NCBI GenBank assembly: GCA_965199165.1
Contig: OZ240681.1
Coordinates: 1,426,001-1,490,000, forward strand
Length of the DNA: 64,000 bases
Direction of reading: 5' to 3'
From: LMUY01 sp965199165
GTDB lineage: Bacteria; Pseudomonadota; Alphaproteobacteria; Acetobacterales; Acetobacteraceae
Shown: one piece after another, positions 34,100 to 42,151 of the stretch
Layout: the number at the start of each line of letters is the position of its first letter
How positions within the stretch are numbered: position 1 is the first letter of the stretch
Made by a program: the position numbers and the translations under genes
The notes under the pieces: generated by a model
Told to the model about the DNA's origin: nothing
Database searches by the model: none
Seen by the model: the letters and a program-made list of their open reading frames with translations, nothing else

Positions 34100-35373
34100 G
34101 GCGCCGGGCTGCCGTCGTCGTAGCCCATCAGCCGCTGGTAGCCGACCCAGAACTTACGCACCAAGCTCTCGGTGATCAGCGTCGCCTCCTCGTCGGGGGC
34201 CGCGCGGGACATCTCCAGCACCGACATGCGACTGCCATGCCCGGCGATGCCGTGCTGCACCAGCTCCGTCGCCTCGGTATCCTCCATGGAGATGTAGCCG
34301 GCCGGCCCAACCAGGTTGGCCTGCTTGATGCGCAGCGCGCGCAGCTCCGGCGTGTCGTCCTCGTAGCCGAAGAAGTGGAACACCAGCTCGAACGCGTCCG
34401 GCCCCTTGGGCAGCAGTTGGCGCGCCACCAGCGTGTTGTGGATCTGCTGGATCACCAGCTGCGGGAAGATCGGCTGGATGTGGTTGGTCGCCACCTCGGC
34501 ATACTCGGGCACCAACGCCAGCAGCGACTCGTCCTCCAGGCGGAAGCTGTCGTCGTAGCTGCGTACGTTCTGCGCCTTGTAGGCGTCCGAGCCGTCGGTC
34601 TCGTTGCGGATGGCGACGACGATGTTGTGCAGCCCGGTCGCCTCGTCGGCGATGGCATGCGCCTTCATGTTCACCCGGAAGATGTTGAACGTGGTGTGGA
34701 ACAGGTGCAGCAGGCTGGCGTGGTACGGGTCCTTCACGTTCTCCAGGTACAGCTTCCAGTTGGAGCGGGAGAACTGCCGGGTGCAGCCCAGGTAGACGAC
34801 CGGCTTGCAGAACACGCGGTCGACCCACGGGCGCATCTGCGGCCCGATATAGTCCGGCAGGTCGGCCACGGTGCTGCTGAAGGTGGCGAAGACCAGGCCG
34901 CGGTAGCTGTCCACCCGCAACTGCTGCAGGTTGTGCTGCTTCGGATCGAAGTCGGGGGGCATGCCCGTCATGTTCTTCTGCCCGCGGCGGAACGGCACGC
35001 CCTGCAGGTTGCCCTTCGTGCCGTAGTTCCACTGGTGGTAGACGCAGCTATGCGACAGCGCATTGCCGCGCGGCAGGCGGCAGACCGCGGCGCCGCGATG
35101 CGCACAGCGGTTGACCCAGGCGGCCAGCGTGCCGTCCTCCGCCCGGGTCATCACCACCGGCGTCTCGCCGATATAGGTGCTCTTGAAGTCGCCGGGCTTG
35201 GGGATCTCCGCCTCCAGCCCCAGGAAGCTCCAGGTCGCGCCGCGATAGATGCGCTCCTGCTCGCGCGCATACACCGCGGCCGAGTCGAACACGGTGTAGG
35301 GCACGCGGGAGCCGTCGCTGTGCGGGAAGCACACCCCGTCGGCGGGGGCAGACAGCTGTTGCACGTGGTCCAT
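34096..35373 (-). CDS. Aromatic-ring-hydroxylating dioxygenase alpha subunit
   Basis: This is the 425-residue catalytic subunit that inserts both atoms of O2 into an aromatic substrate. The N-terminal Rieske domain has the ligands in NRCAHRGAAVC and HSCVYHQWNYG. The catalytic domain binds mononuclear iron through NVKDPYHASLLHLFH (Asp, two His). The ATG at 35373 is used because the upstream extension is poorly coding. The likely substrates are benzoate- or anthranilate-like acids, by overall similarity to that group, but this is uncertain. It is the first gene of the operon and is divergent from the phosphonate genes. Confidence 0.92.
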   Translation of the reverse strand: MDHVQQLSAPADGVCFPHSDGSRVPYTVFDSAAVYAREQERIYRGATWSFLGLEAEIPKPGDFKSTYIGETPVVMTRAEDGTLAAWVNRCAHRGAAVCRLPRGNALSHSCVYHQWNYGTKGNLQGVPFRRGQKNMTGMPPDFDPKQHNLQQLRVDSYRGLVFATFSSTVADLPDYIGPQMRPWVDRVFCKPVVYLGCTRQFSRSNWKLYLENVKDPYHASLLHLFHTTFNIFRVNMKAHAIADEATGLHNIVVAIRNETDGSDAYKAQNVRSYDDSFRLEDESLLALVPEYAEVATNHIQPIFPQLVIQQIHNTLVARQLLPKGPDAFELVFHFFGYEDDTPELRALRIKQANLVGPAGYISMEDTEATELVQHGIAGHGSRMSVLEMSRAAPDEEATLITESLVRKFWVGYQRLMGYDDGSPAP

Positions 35374-35473
35374 GATCGTCCTCCGTCGCTGGGGCACTGT
35401 AACCGCGACGGCCAAATTGCCCAGTGCCGCCGAACAGGCGTATGCCAGGCTTTTGGACGCAGAGGCGCTCGCA

Positions 35474-37105
35474 ATGGACAACGTCACCCAGCTTGGCTCT
35501 GCGCACCTCCCGGCCATGTCCCGCCCCGCGCGCCTCCGATCCCTGCTGATGTCGCCCGGGCTGGCCTTCATCATGGAGGCGCATAGCGGGCTGTCGGCCA
35601 AGATCGTCGAGGAGGCGGGTTTCCCCGGGATTTGGGCGTCCGGCCTGTCTATCTCCGCCATGCTCGGCCTGCGCGACAACAACGAGGCGTCGTGGACGCA
35701 GGTGCTGGACGTGCTGGAGTTCATGGCGGATGCCAGCACGCTGCCGATCCTGGTCGACGGCGACACCGGCTATGGCAACTTCAACAACGTGCGCCGGCTG
35801 GTCCGCAAGCTGGGGGAGCGCGGCATCGCCGGCGTGTGCCTGGAGGACAAGCTGTTCCCGAAGACCAACTCCTTCCTCGGCGACCGCCAGCCGCTGGCCG
35901 ACACGGCGGAGTTCTGCGGCCGCCTGCGGGCGGGCAAGGACGCGCAGACCGACCCGGACTTCTGCATCGTCGCCCGCACGGAAGCCTTGATCTCCGGCCA
36001 CTCCATGGAGGAGGCGCTACGCCGGGCGGAGGCGTACCACGCGGCCGGCGCCGATGCGATCCTGGTGCATTCCAAGAAGCCGGATGCCGGCGAGGTCACG
36101 GGCTTCATGAAGCGGTGGGACAGGCGTTGCCCTATCGTCATCGTCCCTACGATCTACTACGCCACGCCGTCCGACACCTTCCGCGAGGCCGGGGTGTCGC
36201 TGGTCATCTGGGCCAACCACCTGGTCCGCGCCTCGATCTCCGCCATGCGTGAGACGGCGCGGACCATCGCCACCACCCAGTCGCTGATGGAGGTGGAGGA
36301 CCGCGTCACCTCCGTGCGCGACATCTTCCGCCTGACCGGCAACGACGAGCTGGAGGCGGCCAACCAACGCTACCTCCCGGTCAGCCGGAACGTGCGCGGC
36401 ATCGTGCTGGCGGCCTCGCAGGGGGCTGGACTCGCCTCGGTGACGGCGGACCAGCCGAAATGCATGCTGGACGTGCGTGGCAAGCCGCTGCTGCACCGCC
36501 TGCTGTCGACCTTGGGGGAAAGCGGCGTGTTCGACGTGGCCGTCGTCCGCGGCTACCGGCCGGAGGCGATCCCCGCCGACGGCATCACCGTGCTCGACAA
36601 CCCGGCCTATGCCGAGACGGGCGAGGTGGCGTCGCTGGCCTGTGCGGGGCCGCGGCTGCAGGGCGAGACCGTGGTGGTCTACGGCGACGTGCTGTTCCGC
36701 CGCTACATCCTGGACGGGCTGCTGGACTCCACCGCCGACATCACCGTCGTGCTGGACGCGACGCGACGGGCCACCGCGCATGCCCGCGACCTGATGGCGG
36801 CGAGCCGGGGCGACACGGCGGATTACTACGACGACCAGTCCGCCGTGCTCGCCGCGGTGGGCGTGGCCGCGGCGGATGCGTCCGGCGAGTGGATCGGGCT
36901 GATGCATCTCAGCGCCCGCGGCGCCGAGCTTGTGCGCGCGGAGCTGGCGGCGATGGCGGCGGACGGCAGCCTGCCAGGTGCCGACATGCCGAGCCTGCTC
37001 GAGCGGCTGATGCGGCGCACGCCGGTCGCGGTGCACTACATCAACGGGCACTGGCTGGACGTCGACACCCATGCCGACCTGGCGGCGGCGCGGAACTTCT
37101 CCTGA
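35474..37105 (+). CDS. Phosphoenolpyruvate mutase fused to a nucleotidyltransferase domain
   Basis: This is a 543-residue fusion. Residues 1 to about 300 are PEP mutase, which makes the C-P bond by converting PEP to phosphonopyruvate: MEAHSGLSAKIVEEAGFPGI, VDGDTGYGN and the catalytic EDKLFPKTNS motif. Residues from about 315 form an NTP-transferase domain (GIVLAASQGAGLASVTADQP, then KCMLDVRGKPLLHRLL and VVVYGDVLFRRYIL) like those that activate phosphonates with CTP. ATG at 35474 has an AGAGG ribosome site; ATG at 35516 is an alternative. The next gene starts in its stop codon (TGATG). Together they start an aminoethylphosphonate pathway. Confidence 0.92.
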   Translation: MDNVTQLGSAHLPAMSRPARLRSLLMSPGLAFIMEAHSGLSAKIVEEAGFPGIWASGLSISAMLGLRDNNEASWTQVLDVLEFMADASTLPILVDGDTGYGNFNNVRRLVRKLGERGIAGVCLEDKLFPKTNSFLGDRQPLADTAEFCGRLRAGKDAQTDPDFCIVARTEALISGHSMEEALRRAEAYHAAGADAILVHSKKPDAGEVTGFMKRWDRRCPIVIVPTIYYATPSDTFREAGVSLVIWANHLVRASISAMRETARTIATTQSLMEVEDRVTSVRDIFRLTGNDELEAANQRYLPVSRNVRGIVLAASQGAGLASVTADQPKCMLDVRGKPLLHRLLSTLGESGVFDVAVVRGYRPEAIPADGITVLDNPAYAETGEVASLACAGPRLQGETVVVYGDVLFRRYILDGLLDSTADITVVLDATRRATAHARDLMAASRGDTADYYDDQSAVLAAVGVAAADASGEWIGLMHLSARGAELVRAELAAMAADGSLPGADMPSLLERLMRRTPVAVHYINGHWLDVDTHADLAAARNFS

Positions 37106-38244
37106 TGATCGGGGCGGCCTCGTTCATCCAGGCGGCCCGGCGGGACTTCTACACCGGGGTGCCCTGCAGCTTCCTCACGCCGCTGATCAACCGCACGCTC
37201 AGCGACCCGGCGCTGCACTACATCGGCGCGGCGAGCGAGGGGGAGGCGGTGGCCATCGCCGCCGGGGCCTGGCTGGCTGGCCGGCAGACCGCCGTGCTGT
37301 GCCAGAACTCCGGGCTCGGCAACGCGGTCAACCCGCTGACCTCGTTGAACCACCCGTTCCGCATCCCGACGCTGCTGATCGTCACCTGGCGCGGCCAGCC
37401 AGGGCTGAAGGACGAGCCGCAGCACGCGCTGATGGGCCGGATCACGCAGTCCCTGCTGGACGTGATCGAGGTGCCGCACGCCCGCTTCCCGGACGGACCC
37501 GCCGCCCTCGGCCCTGCGCTGGAGGAGGCGCAGGCGACCATGGACCGCACCAGCCTGCCCTTCGCCTTCGTGATGGAGAAGGACAGCGTGGCGGAGGAGC
37601 CGCTGGACCAGCCCGTCCGCCCGCTCCCCGCCCCCGGCCGTCGCGTGGACTTGGGGGAAGGCGGCGACCGCCCGACCCGACTGGCGCTGCTGGAGCGGGT
37701 GCTCGCCAACGTGCCGCACGACGCCCCGATCATCGTCACCACGGGCAAGGCGGGGCGGGAGCTGTTCACCCTGGCCGACCGGGAGCAGCATCTGTATCAG
37801 GTCGGCTCCATGGGCTGTGCCAGCCCGATGGGGTTGGGCGTGGCCGCGGTCACCGGACGGCGCACGGTGGTGCTGGACGGCGACGGAGCGGCGCTGATGA
37901 AGCTTGGCAGCCTGGCGACGATCGGCGCCCGCCAGCCACCCGGCCTGCTGCACGTGCTGCTGGACAACGGCGTGCACGATTCCACCGGCGGCCAGGCGAC
38001 CGTGTCGCCCGGCGTCGACTTCGCCGGCGTGGCGCTGGCATGTGGCTATGCCGCGGCGCTCGTGTGCGACAGCGTGGCCGGGTTCGACGCCGCTTTCACC
38101 CAGGCACTGGCGATGTCCGGCCCATGCCTGGTGCACGCCCGCATCCGCCCTGGCTCGCTGGAGAAGCTCGGCCGCCCCACCATCGCCCCGCACGAGGTCG
38201 CGCAGCGTTTCCGCCGCTTCCTCTCCGCCACTCCTCCGCCCTAA
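37105..38244 (+). CDS. Phosphonopyruvate decarboxylase
   Basis: This is a 379-residue thiamine-diphosphate enzyme that drives C-P bond formation by decarboxylating phosphonopyruvate to phosphonoacetaldehyde. The N-terminus FYTGVPCSFLTPLIN and ASEGEAVAIAAGAWLAGR belong to the ThDP-binding glutamate region. SGLGNAVNPLTSLNHPFRIP and the C-terminal GDGAALMKLGSLATIG...LDNGVHDSTGGQ (ThDP-Mg motif) are diagnostic. Translation is coupled to the mutase gene (TGATG). The 3' end lies against the convergent transaminase gene and repeat A. Confidence 0.93.
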   Translation: MIGAASFIQAARRDFYTGVPCSFLTPLINRTLSDPALHYIGAASEGEAVAIAAGAWLAGRQTAVLCQNSGLGNAVNPLTSLNHPFRIPTLLIVTWRGQPGLKDEPQHALMGRITQSLLDVIEVPHARFPDGPAALGPALEEAQATMDRTSLPFAFVMEKDSVAEEPLDQPVRPLPAPGRRVDLGEGGDRPTRLALLERVLANVPHDAPIIVTTGKAGRELFTLADREQHLYQVGSMGCASPMGLGVAAVTGRRTVVLDGDGAALMKLGSLATIGARQPPGLLHVLLDNGVHDSTGGQATVSPGVDFAGVALACGYAAALVCDSVAGFDAAFTQALAMSGPCLVHARIRPGSLEKLGRPTIAPHEVAQRFRRFLSATPPP

Positions 38245-39428
38245 GCCCTCTCCCTTCGGGAGAGGGTTGGGTGAGGGTCCGACGACGAGACCGGGCGGGT
38301 GGCACCCTCACCCCGACCCTCTCCCAGAAGGAGAGGGAGTCCTTCCATGAACGCCTGCACGGCCGTGAGCGCGCGTTCCATGTCCGCCCGCGCGACCGCG
38401 CCGATGCAGCCGATCCGGAAGCTCGGCTCCGCGGTCAGCTTGCCGGGGTAGATCACCACGCCCCGCGCGTGCAGGAAGTCGTAGAACGCCTGGAACTGGA
38501 ACCGGCCGCCCGGCGGGATGCGGAACGTGACGATCACCGGCGCCTGCAATGCGGCCGGCAGGAACGGCACGAACCCCAGCGCCTGCATCCCGCCGCGCAA
38601 CACGTCGCAATTGTCCTGATAGCGCACATGGCGGGCCGCGATCCCGCCCTCGGCCGCCAGCTGGTCCAGCGCCGCGGACAACGCCGCGACCACCTGGACG
38701 GGCGGCGTGAAGCGCCACTGGCCGTTGCCCTCAAACCCGCGCCATTGGTCGTGCAGGTCCAGGCTGACGCTGCCGGCGTTGCCGGCCGAGGCGGCCAGGT
38801 GGCCCCGCTCGGCGATGGCGTAGGACAGGCCGGGCACGCCCTCCAGCCCCTTGTTGGCAGACCCGACCAGCGCGCTGAACCGGATTTTCGCGCCGTCGAT
38901 GGGGATCGCCCCGAACGAGCTCATTGCGTCCACGATGAACCGCCGGCCGGCGGCTTGGACCACCGCGGCGATCGCCGCCAGCGGGTTCAGCAATCCGCTG
39001 GTCGTCTCGCAATGCACCAGCGCCACGTCCGTGACGGCCGGGTCGGCCGCCAACGCCGTCGCCACCGCATCGGGCGCGATCGGCTGGTCCTCCGGCGCTT
39101 CCAGCACGGTGCACGGCCGCCCAAGCCGCCGGGCGATGGCGACCATGCGGTGGCCGTAGGCGCCGTTGACCAGCACCAGCAGCCGACCGTCGCGCGGCAC
39201 CAGCGTCTGGACCACCGCCTCCACGGCATAGGTGCCGCTGCCGGGCAGCGGCACGGCAACGTGGGTGTCCGCCACCCCGGCCAGCGCCGCCAGCCGGGCT
39301 CGCACGCCCTCGCTCATGGCGATGAAGTCGGCCTCCCGCGAGCCCCAGTCCCGTCCGAGCGCCGCGCGCGTCGCCGCCGATGTGGTCAAGGGCCCCGGTG
39401 TCAGCAGCAGAGGCGCGTGGGCGTGCAT
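38241..39428 (-). CDS. 2-aminoethylphosphonate-pyruvate transaminase-like enzyme
   Basis: This is a 395-residue class V PLP aminotransferase. It would interconvert phosphonoacetaldehyde plus alanine with 2-aminoethylphosphonate plus pyruvate. LLLTPGPLTTSAATR, VPLPGSGTYAVEAVV, HCETTSGLLNP, VDAMSSFGAIPID and SANKGLEGVPGLSYAI (the PLP lysine in NKG) match PhnW/AepZ proteins. The start MHAHAPLLLTPGP at 39428 is typical. The last 30 or so residues (LLLGEGRGEGATRPVSSSDP, then HPTLSRRERA) are read from an intergenic repeat, so this copy is longer than the usual 365-370 residues. Confidence 0.9.
   Translation of the reverse strand: MHAHAPLLLTPGPLTTSAATRAALGRDWGSREADFIAMSEGVRARLAALAGVADTHVAVPLPGSGTYAVEAVVQTLVPRDGRLLVLVNGAYGHRMVAIARRLGRPCTVLEAPEDQPIAPDAVATALAADPAVTDVALVHCETTSGLLNPLAAIAAVVQAAGRRFIVDAMSSFGAIPIDGAKIRFSALVGSANKGLEGVPGLSYAIAERGHLAASAGNAGSVSLDLHDQWRGFEGNGQWRFTPPVQVVAALSAALDQLAAEGGIAARHVRYQDNCDVLRGGMQALGFVPFLPAALQAPVIVTFRIPPGGRFQFQAFYDFLHARGVVIYPGKLTAEPSFRIGCIGAVARADMERALTAVQAFMEGLPLLLGEGRGEGATRPVSSSDPHPTLSRRERA
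38245..38339. repeat. Intergenic repeat family A, full copy inside a gene end
   Basis: CCCTCTCCC/GGGAGAGGG form a perfect 9-bp stem with a TTC loop at 38246-38266. GGGTGAGGG near 38270 pairs with CCCTCACCC near 38304, and a third hairpin lies at 38317-38337. It stands between two convergent genes and is translated at the end of the transaminase. It could terminate both transcripts. Confidence 0.7.
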
Positions 39429-39491
39429 CGGATCGTTGTAGCGTGCCGCGCCCACCGAGGCTAATCAGGCCGGACAACCAGGGCGCGGCGC

Positions 39492-40490
39492 ATGAAACTC
39501 GGGGCGATCATCGGCGGCGCGTGCGGCTTGGCGCTGGCGGCCTGGCTGCTGGCCTCCTACGGCGTCGGGCGGATCCTGGACCTGCTGGGCCATGCGGGGT
39601 TCTTCGGCATCGCCACCGTGATCGCCTTCCACCTGGTGCAGATGGTGTTCTCCGGCGGTGCGTGGTGGGTGATCGCGGGCCAGACGGAGCCGCGGCCGCG
39701 CCTGTCCGAGTTCCTGGTCCTGCGCTGGGTCCGGGAGGGCGTGAACAACCTCCTGCCGGTGGCGCAGATCGGCGGGGAGTTCATCGCCTCCCGCCTGCTC
39801 GCCCGGCGCGGCGTGCCGCTCGCCTCCGCGATCGCCGGTGCCGTGGCGGACCTGACGATGGAGATGCTCACCCAGATCGCCTTCACCTTGCTCGGCCTGT
39901 TCCTGCTGCTGCACAGCGTCGGCGATGGCGGGATCGCCAACGTCGTCATCGGCGGCCTGGTCGCGGCGGCAGCGGTGGCGGCCGTGTTCCTGGGGGCACA
40001 GTGGCTCGGCCTGGCGATGCTGATCGAGACCGGGCTGATGCGGCTGGGCCAGGCGCTGGGCTGGTCCGGCACGACCAAGGTCGCCGGGCTGCACGCCGCG
40101 CTGATCGCCCGCTACCGCGAGCCGCGCCGCCTGGCGCTGGCCGCGCTCTGGCACACCATCTCGTGGCTGCTGGGCGGGATCGAGGTGTGCCTGGCGCTGC
40201 ATTTCCTCGGCCATGACGTCGGCATCGTGCCTGGGCTGGTGATCGAGAGCCTGGGCCAGGCGCTGAAGGCGGTGGGCTTCGCCGTGCCGGGCGCTCTGGG
40301 CGTGCAGGAGGGCGGCTACATCGTGGTGTGCCAGCTGTTCGGCCTGGCGCCGGACGTGGCGATCGCGCTGTCCCTGGTGAAGCGTCTGCGGGAGGTGGTG
40401 CTCGGCGTGCCCAGCCTGATCGCGTGGCAGCGGATGGAGGGGCGGCAGCCGGCCGAGCAGCCGCAGAAGCTGACGGGCGCGCTGCCATGA
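39492..40490 (+). CDS. Flippase-like membrane protein (LPG synthase TM/HpnL-type)
   Basis: This is a 332-residue integral membrane protein of the UPF0104/lysylphosphatidylglycerol-synthase transmembrane family, with seven or eight helices. Conserved parts are VREGVNNLLPVAQIGGEFIAS and, near the end, PGALGVQEGGYIVVCQLFGL and VKRLREVVLGVPSLIAW. Relatives move lipids across or within membranes. Its stop overlaps the start of a CDP-alcohol phosphatidyltransferase gene, and it is divergent from the aminoethylphosphonate transaminase, so it may translocate a phosphonolipid. That role is inferred from context. Confidence 0.85.
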   Translation: MKLGAIIGGACGLALAAWLLASYGVGRILDLLGHAGFFGIATVIAFHLVQMVFSGGAWWVIAGQTEPRPRLSEFLVLRWVREGVNNLLPVAQIGGEFIASRLLARRGVPLASAIAGAVADLTMEMLTQIAFTLLGLFLLLHSVGDGGIANVVIGGLVAAAAVAAVFLGAQWLGLAMLIETGLMRLGQALGWSGTTKVAGLHAALIARYREPRRLALAALWHTISWLLGGIEVCLALHFLGHDVGIVPGLVIESLGQALKAVGFAVPGALGVQEGGYIVVCQLFGLAPDVAIALSLVKRLREVVLGVPSLIAWQRMEGRQPAEQPQKLTGALP

Positions 40491-41140
40491 GCGGCGGGTC
40501 GTGGACGCACCTTGCCGCCCAGCCGTTCGTGCGGCCGATGATCGGGACCTGGGTGCGGCCGAACCACCTGACCACCCTGCGCCTGCTCTCGGGCGTCGCG
40601 GCCTGCCTGTGCTTCGCCTGGGGCAGCCGGACGGCGGACGCGTGGGGCGGCGGCGTGTGGCTGGCTTCGGCCTTCCTGGACCGGGCGGATGGCGAGCTGG
40701 CGCGGCTCGGCGACCTGCGCAGCCCGGGTGGCCACGCCTACGACTACTGGGTCGACAACGTCGTCAACGCGCTGTTCTTCGTCGCCGCCGGCATCGGCCT
40801 GCGGCAGGGTTGGCTGGGTGGGTGGGCCGTGCCGCTCGGTTTGCTGAGCGGCGCCTCCCTGCTCGCCTGCGGTATCCTGTCCGAAGCGCTGGAACAAGGC
40901 AGCCCGCCGGACACCCGCGCCTATGGCGGCCGCTGGGGGTTCGACCCCGACGATGCGCTCTACCTCATGGCGCCGCTCGCCTGGCTGGGTTGGCTGGCGC
41001 CCGTCCTGCTCGGCGCCGCGATCGGTTCGACCGCCGTCATGCTGCTGACCGCGTTCCGGCTTCGGCGGCTGAGGAGGGTTACGGCACAGGCCTTGCGAGC
41101 CGACCTGGCCCAGATCGCCGCTCGAGCGCGGCATCCGTAA
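40487..41140 (+). CDS. CDP-alcohol phosphatidyltransferase family protein
   Basis: This is a 217-residue membrane enzyme. The diagnostic motif DG-x2-AR-x8-G-x3-D-x3-D is complete in DRADGELARLGDLRSPGG followed by HAYDYWVDN (about residues 62-88), preceded by RPNHLTTLRLLSG. Such enzymes move a CDP- or CMP-activated head group onto an alcohol or lipid acceptor. Beside the mutase-nucleotidyltransferase and transaminase genes it is a good candidate for attaching aminoethylphosphonate from CMP-AEP to a diacylglycerol. Ordinary phosphatidylglycerol- or inositol-type activity is the alternative. Confidence 0.9.
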   Translation: MSGGSWTHLAAQPFVRPMIGTWVRPNHLTTLRLLSGVAACLCFAWGSRTADAWGGGVWLASAFLDRADGELARLGDLRSPGGHAYDYWVDNVVNALFFVAAGIGLRQGWLGGWAVPLGLLSGASLLACGILSEALEQGSPPDTRAYGGRWGFDPDDALYLMAPLAWLGWLAPVLLGAAIGSTAVMLLTAFRLRRLRRVTAQALRADLAQIAARARHP

Positions 41141-41157
41141 CGCCGACGGAGACCAGA

Positions 41158-42129
41158 ATGCGAATCCACGTCCAAAACCTGCCGAGCATGTTCGGCGCCC
41201 CGATCACCCTGGCGGAGTGGGAGGGAGCGGTCGCGCGCGCCGGGGTGACGCATCACGAGGTCACCGTCGGCAACACCATGGACGAGTACGAGGCGGTCAT
41301 CCCGGAGGTCGAGGCGCTGGTGACGAGCACGCGCAATGCGAAGGACCTGTTCCCGACCCACGCGCCGAAGCTGCGCGCGGTGTTCTGCACCTCGGCCGGT
41401 CTGGACTCGGTGCCGTTCAAGGCGCTGCCGCCGGGCGTCCCGGTGTTGAACAACAGCGGCGTGCACGGGCCGAAGGCCGGCGAATACGGCATCATGGCGA
41501 TCCTGATGCTCGCCAACTGGATGCCCGCGCTGATCACGGCGCAGCGCGACCAGGCCTGGAAGAGGCTGTCCGGCAGCGTGCTGGAGGGCCGCCGGGTCAC
41601 CGTGCTGGGGCTCGGCAGCCTCGGCGGCGCGGTGGCGCAGCGGGCCAGCCAGTTCGGCATGCGCGTCACCGGCGTGCGGACCGCCGCCCGGCCGCACCCC
41701 GACTGCGAGCGGGTGGTCGCCACGGGCGAGCTGGACGGCGTCTTGGCGGAGACGGAGTTCCTGGTGATCGCCTGCCCGTTGACCGAGCAGACGCACAATA
41801 TCCTGGACCGGCGCCGCGTCGGCCTGCTTCCGGCCCGGGCGGGAGTGGTGAACATCGGACGCGGACCGCTGATCGACCAGGACGCGCTGTGCGACCGGCT
41901 CGACGAAGGGAGTTTGAGCGGCGCCGTGCTGGACGTCTTCGTGCCGGAACCGGTGCCGCCCGGACACCGGCTCTGGACGACCAAGAACCTGGTCATGACC
42001 CCCCACGTGTCCTGCGACGACCCGCTGACCTACAACGCACGCAGCCTCGACACCTTCCTGCAGAACATGGCCGCGCTGGAGGCGGGCGAGCCGCTGCCGA
42101 ACCTCTATCTGCCCGAACGCGGCTACTGA
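41158..42129 (+). CDS. D-2-hydroxyacid dehydrogenase
   Basis: This is a 323-residue NAD(P)-dependent dehydrogenase. The Rossmann motif VLGLGSLGGAVA lies near residue 145. The catalytic arginine is in NIGRGPLID, the glutamate in DVFVPEPVP, and the histidine in TPHVSC. It starts 17 bp after the phosphatidyltransferase with GGAGACC ahead, so it may belong to that operon. The substrate is unknown; no phosphonate function is implied by its sequence. Confidence 0.9.
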   Translation: MRIHVQNLPSMFGAPITLAEWEGAVARAGVTHHEVTVGNTMDEYEAVIPEVEALVTSTRNAKDLFPTHAPKLRAVFCTSAGLDSVPFKALPPGVPVLNNSGVHGPKAGEYGIMAILMLANWMPALITAQRDQAWKRLSGSVLEGRRVTVLGLGSLGGAVAQRASQFGMRVTGVRTAARPHPDCERVVATGELDGVLAETEFLVIACPLTEQTHNILDRRRVGLLPARAGVVNIGRGPLIDQDALCDRLDEGSLSGAVLDVFVPEPVPPGHRLWTTKNLVMTPHVSCDDPLTYNARSLDTFLQNMAALEAGEPLPNLYLPERGY

Positions 42130-42151
42130 GCCGTCCCGCCTCGAAGTGGCC

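Noticed and set aside
39492..40490. MprF-type lysyl-phosphatidylglycerol synthase
   Set aside because: Only the transmembrane flippase-like region is present. The C-terminal aminoacyltransferase domain is absent.
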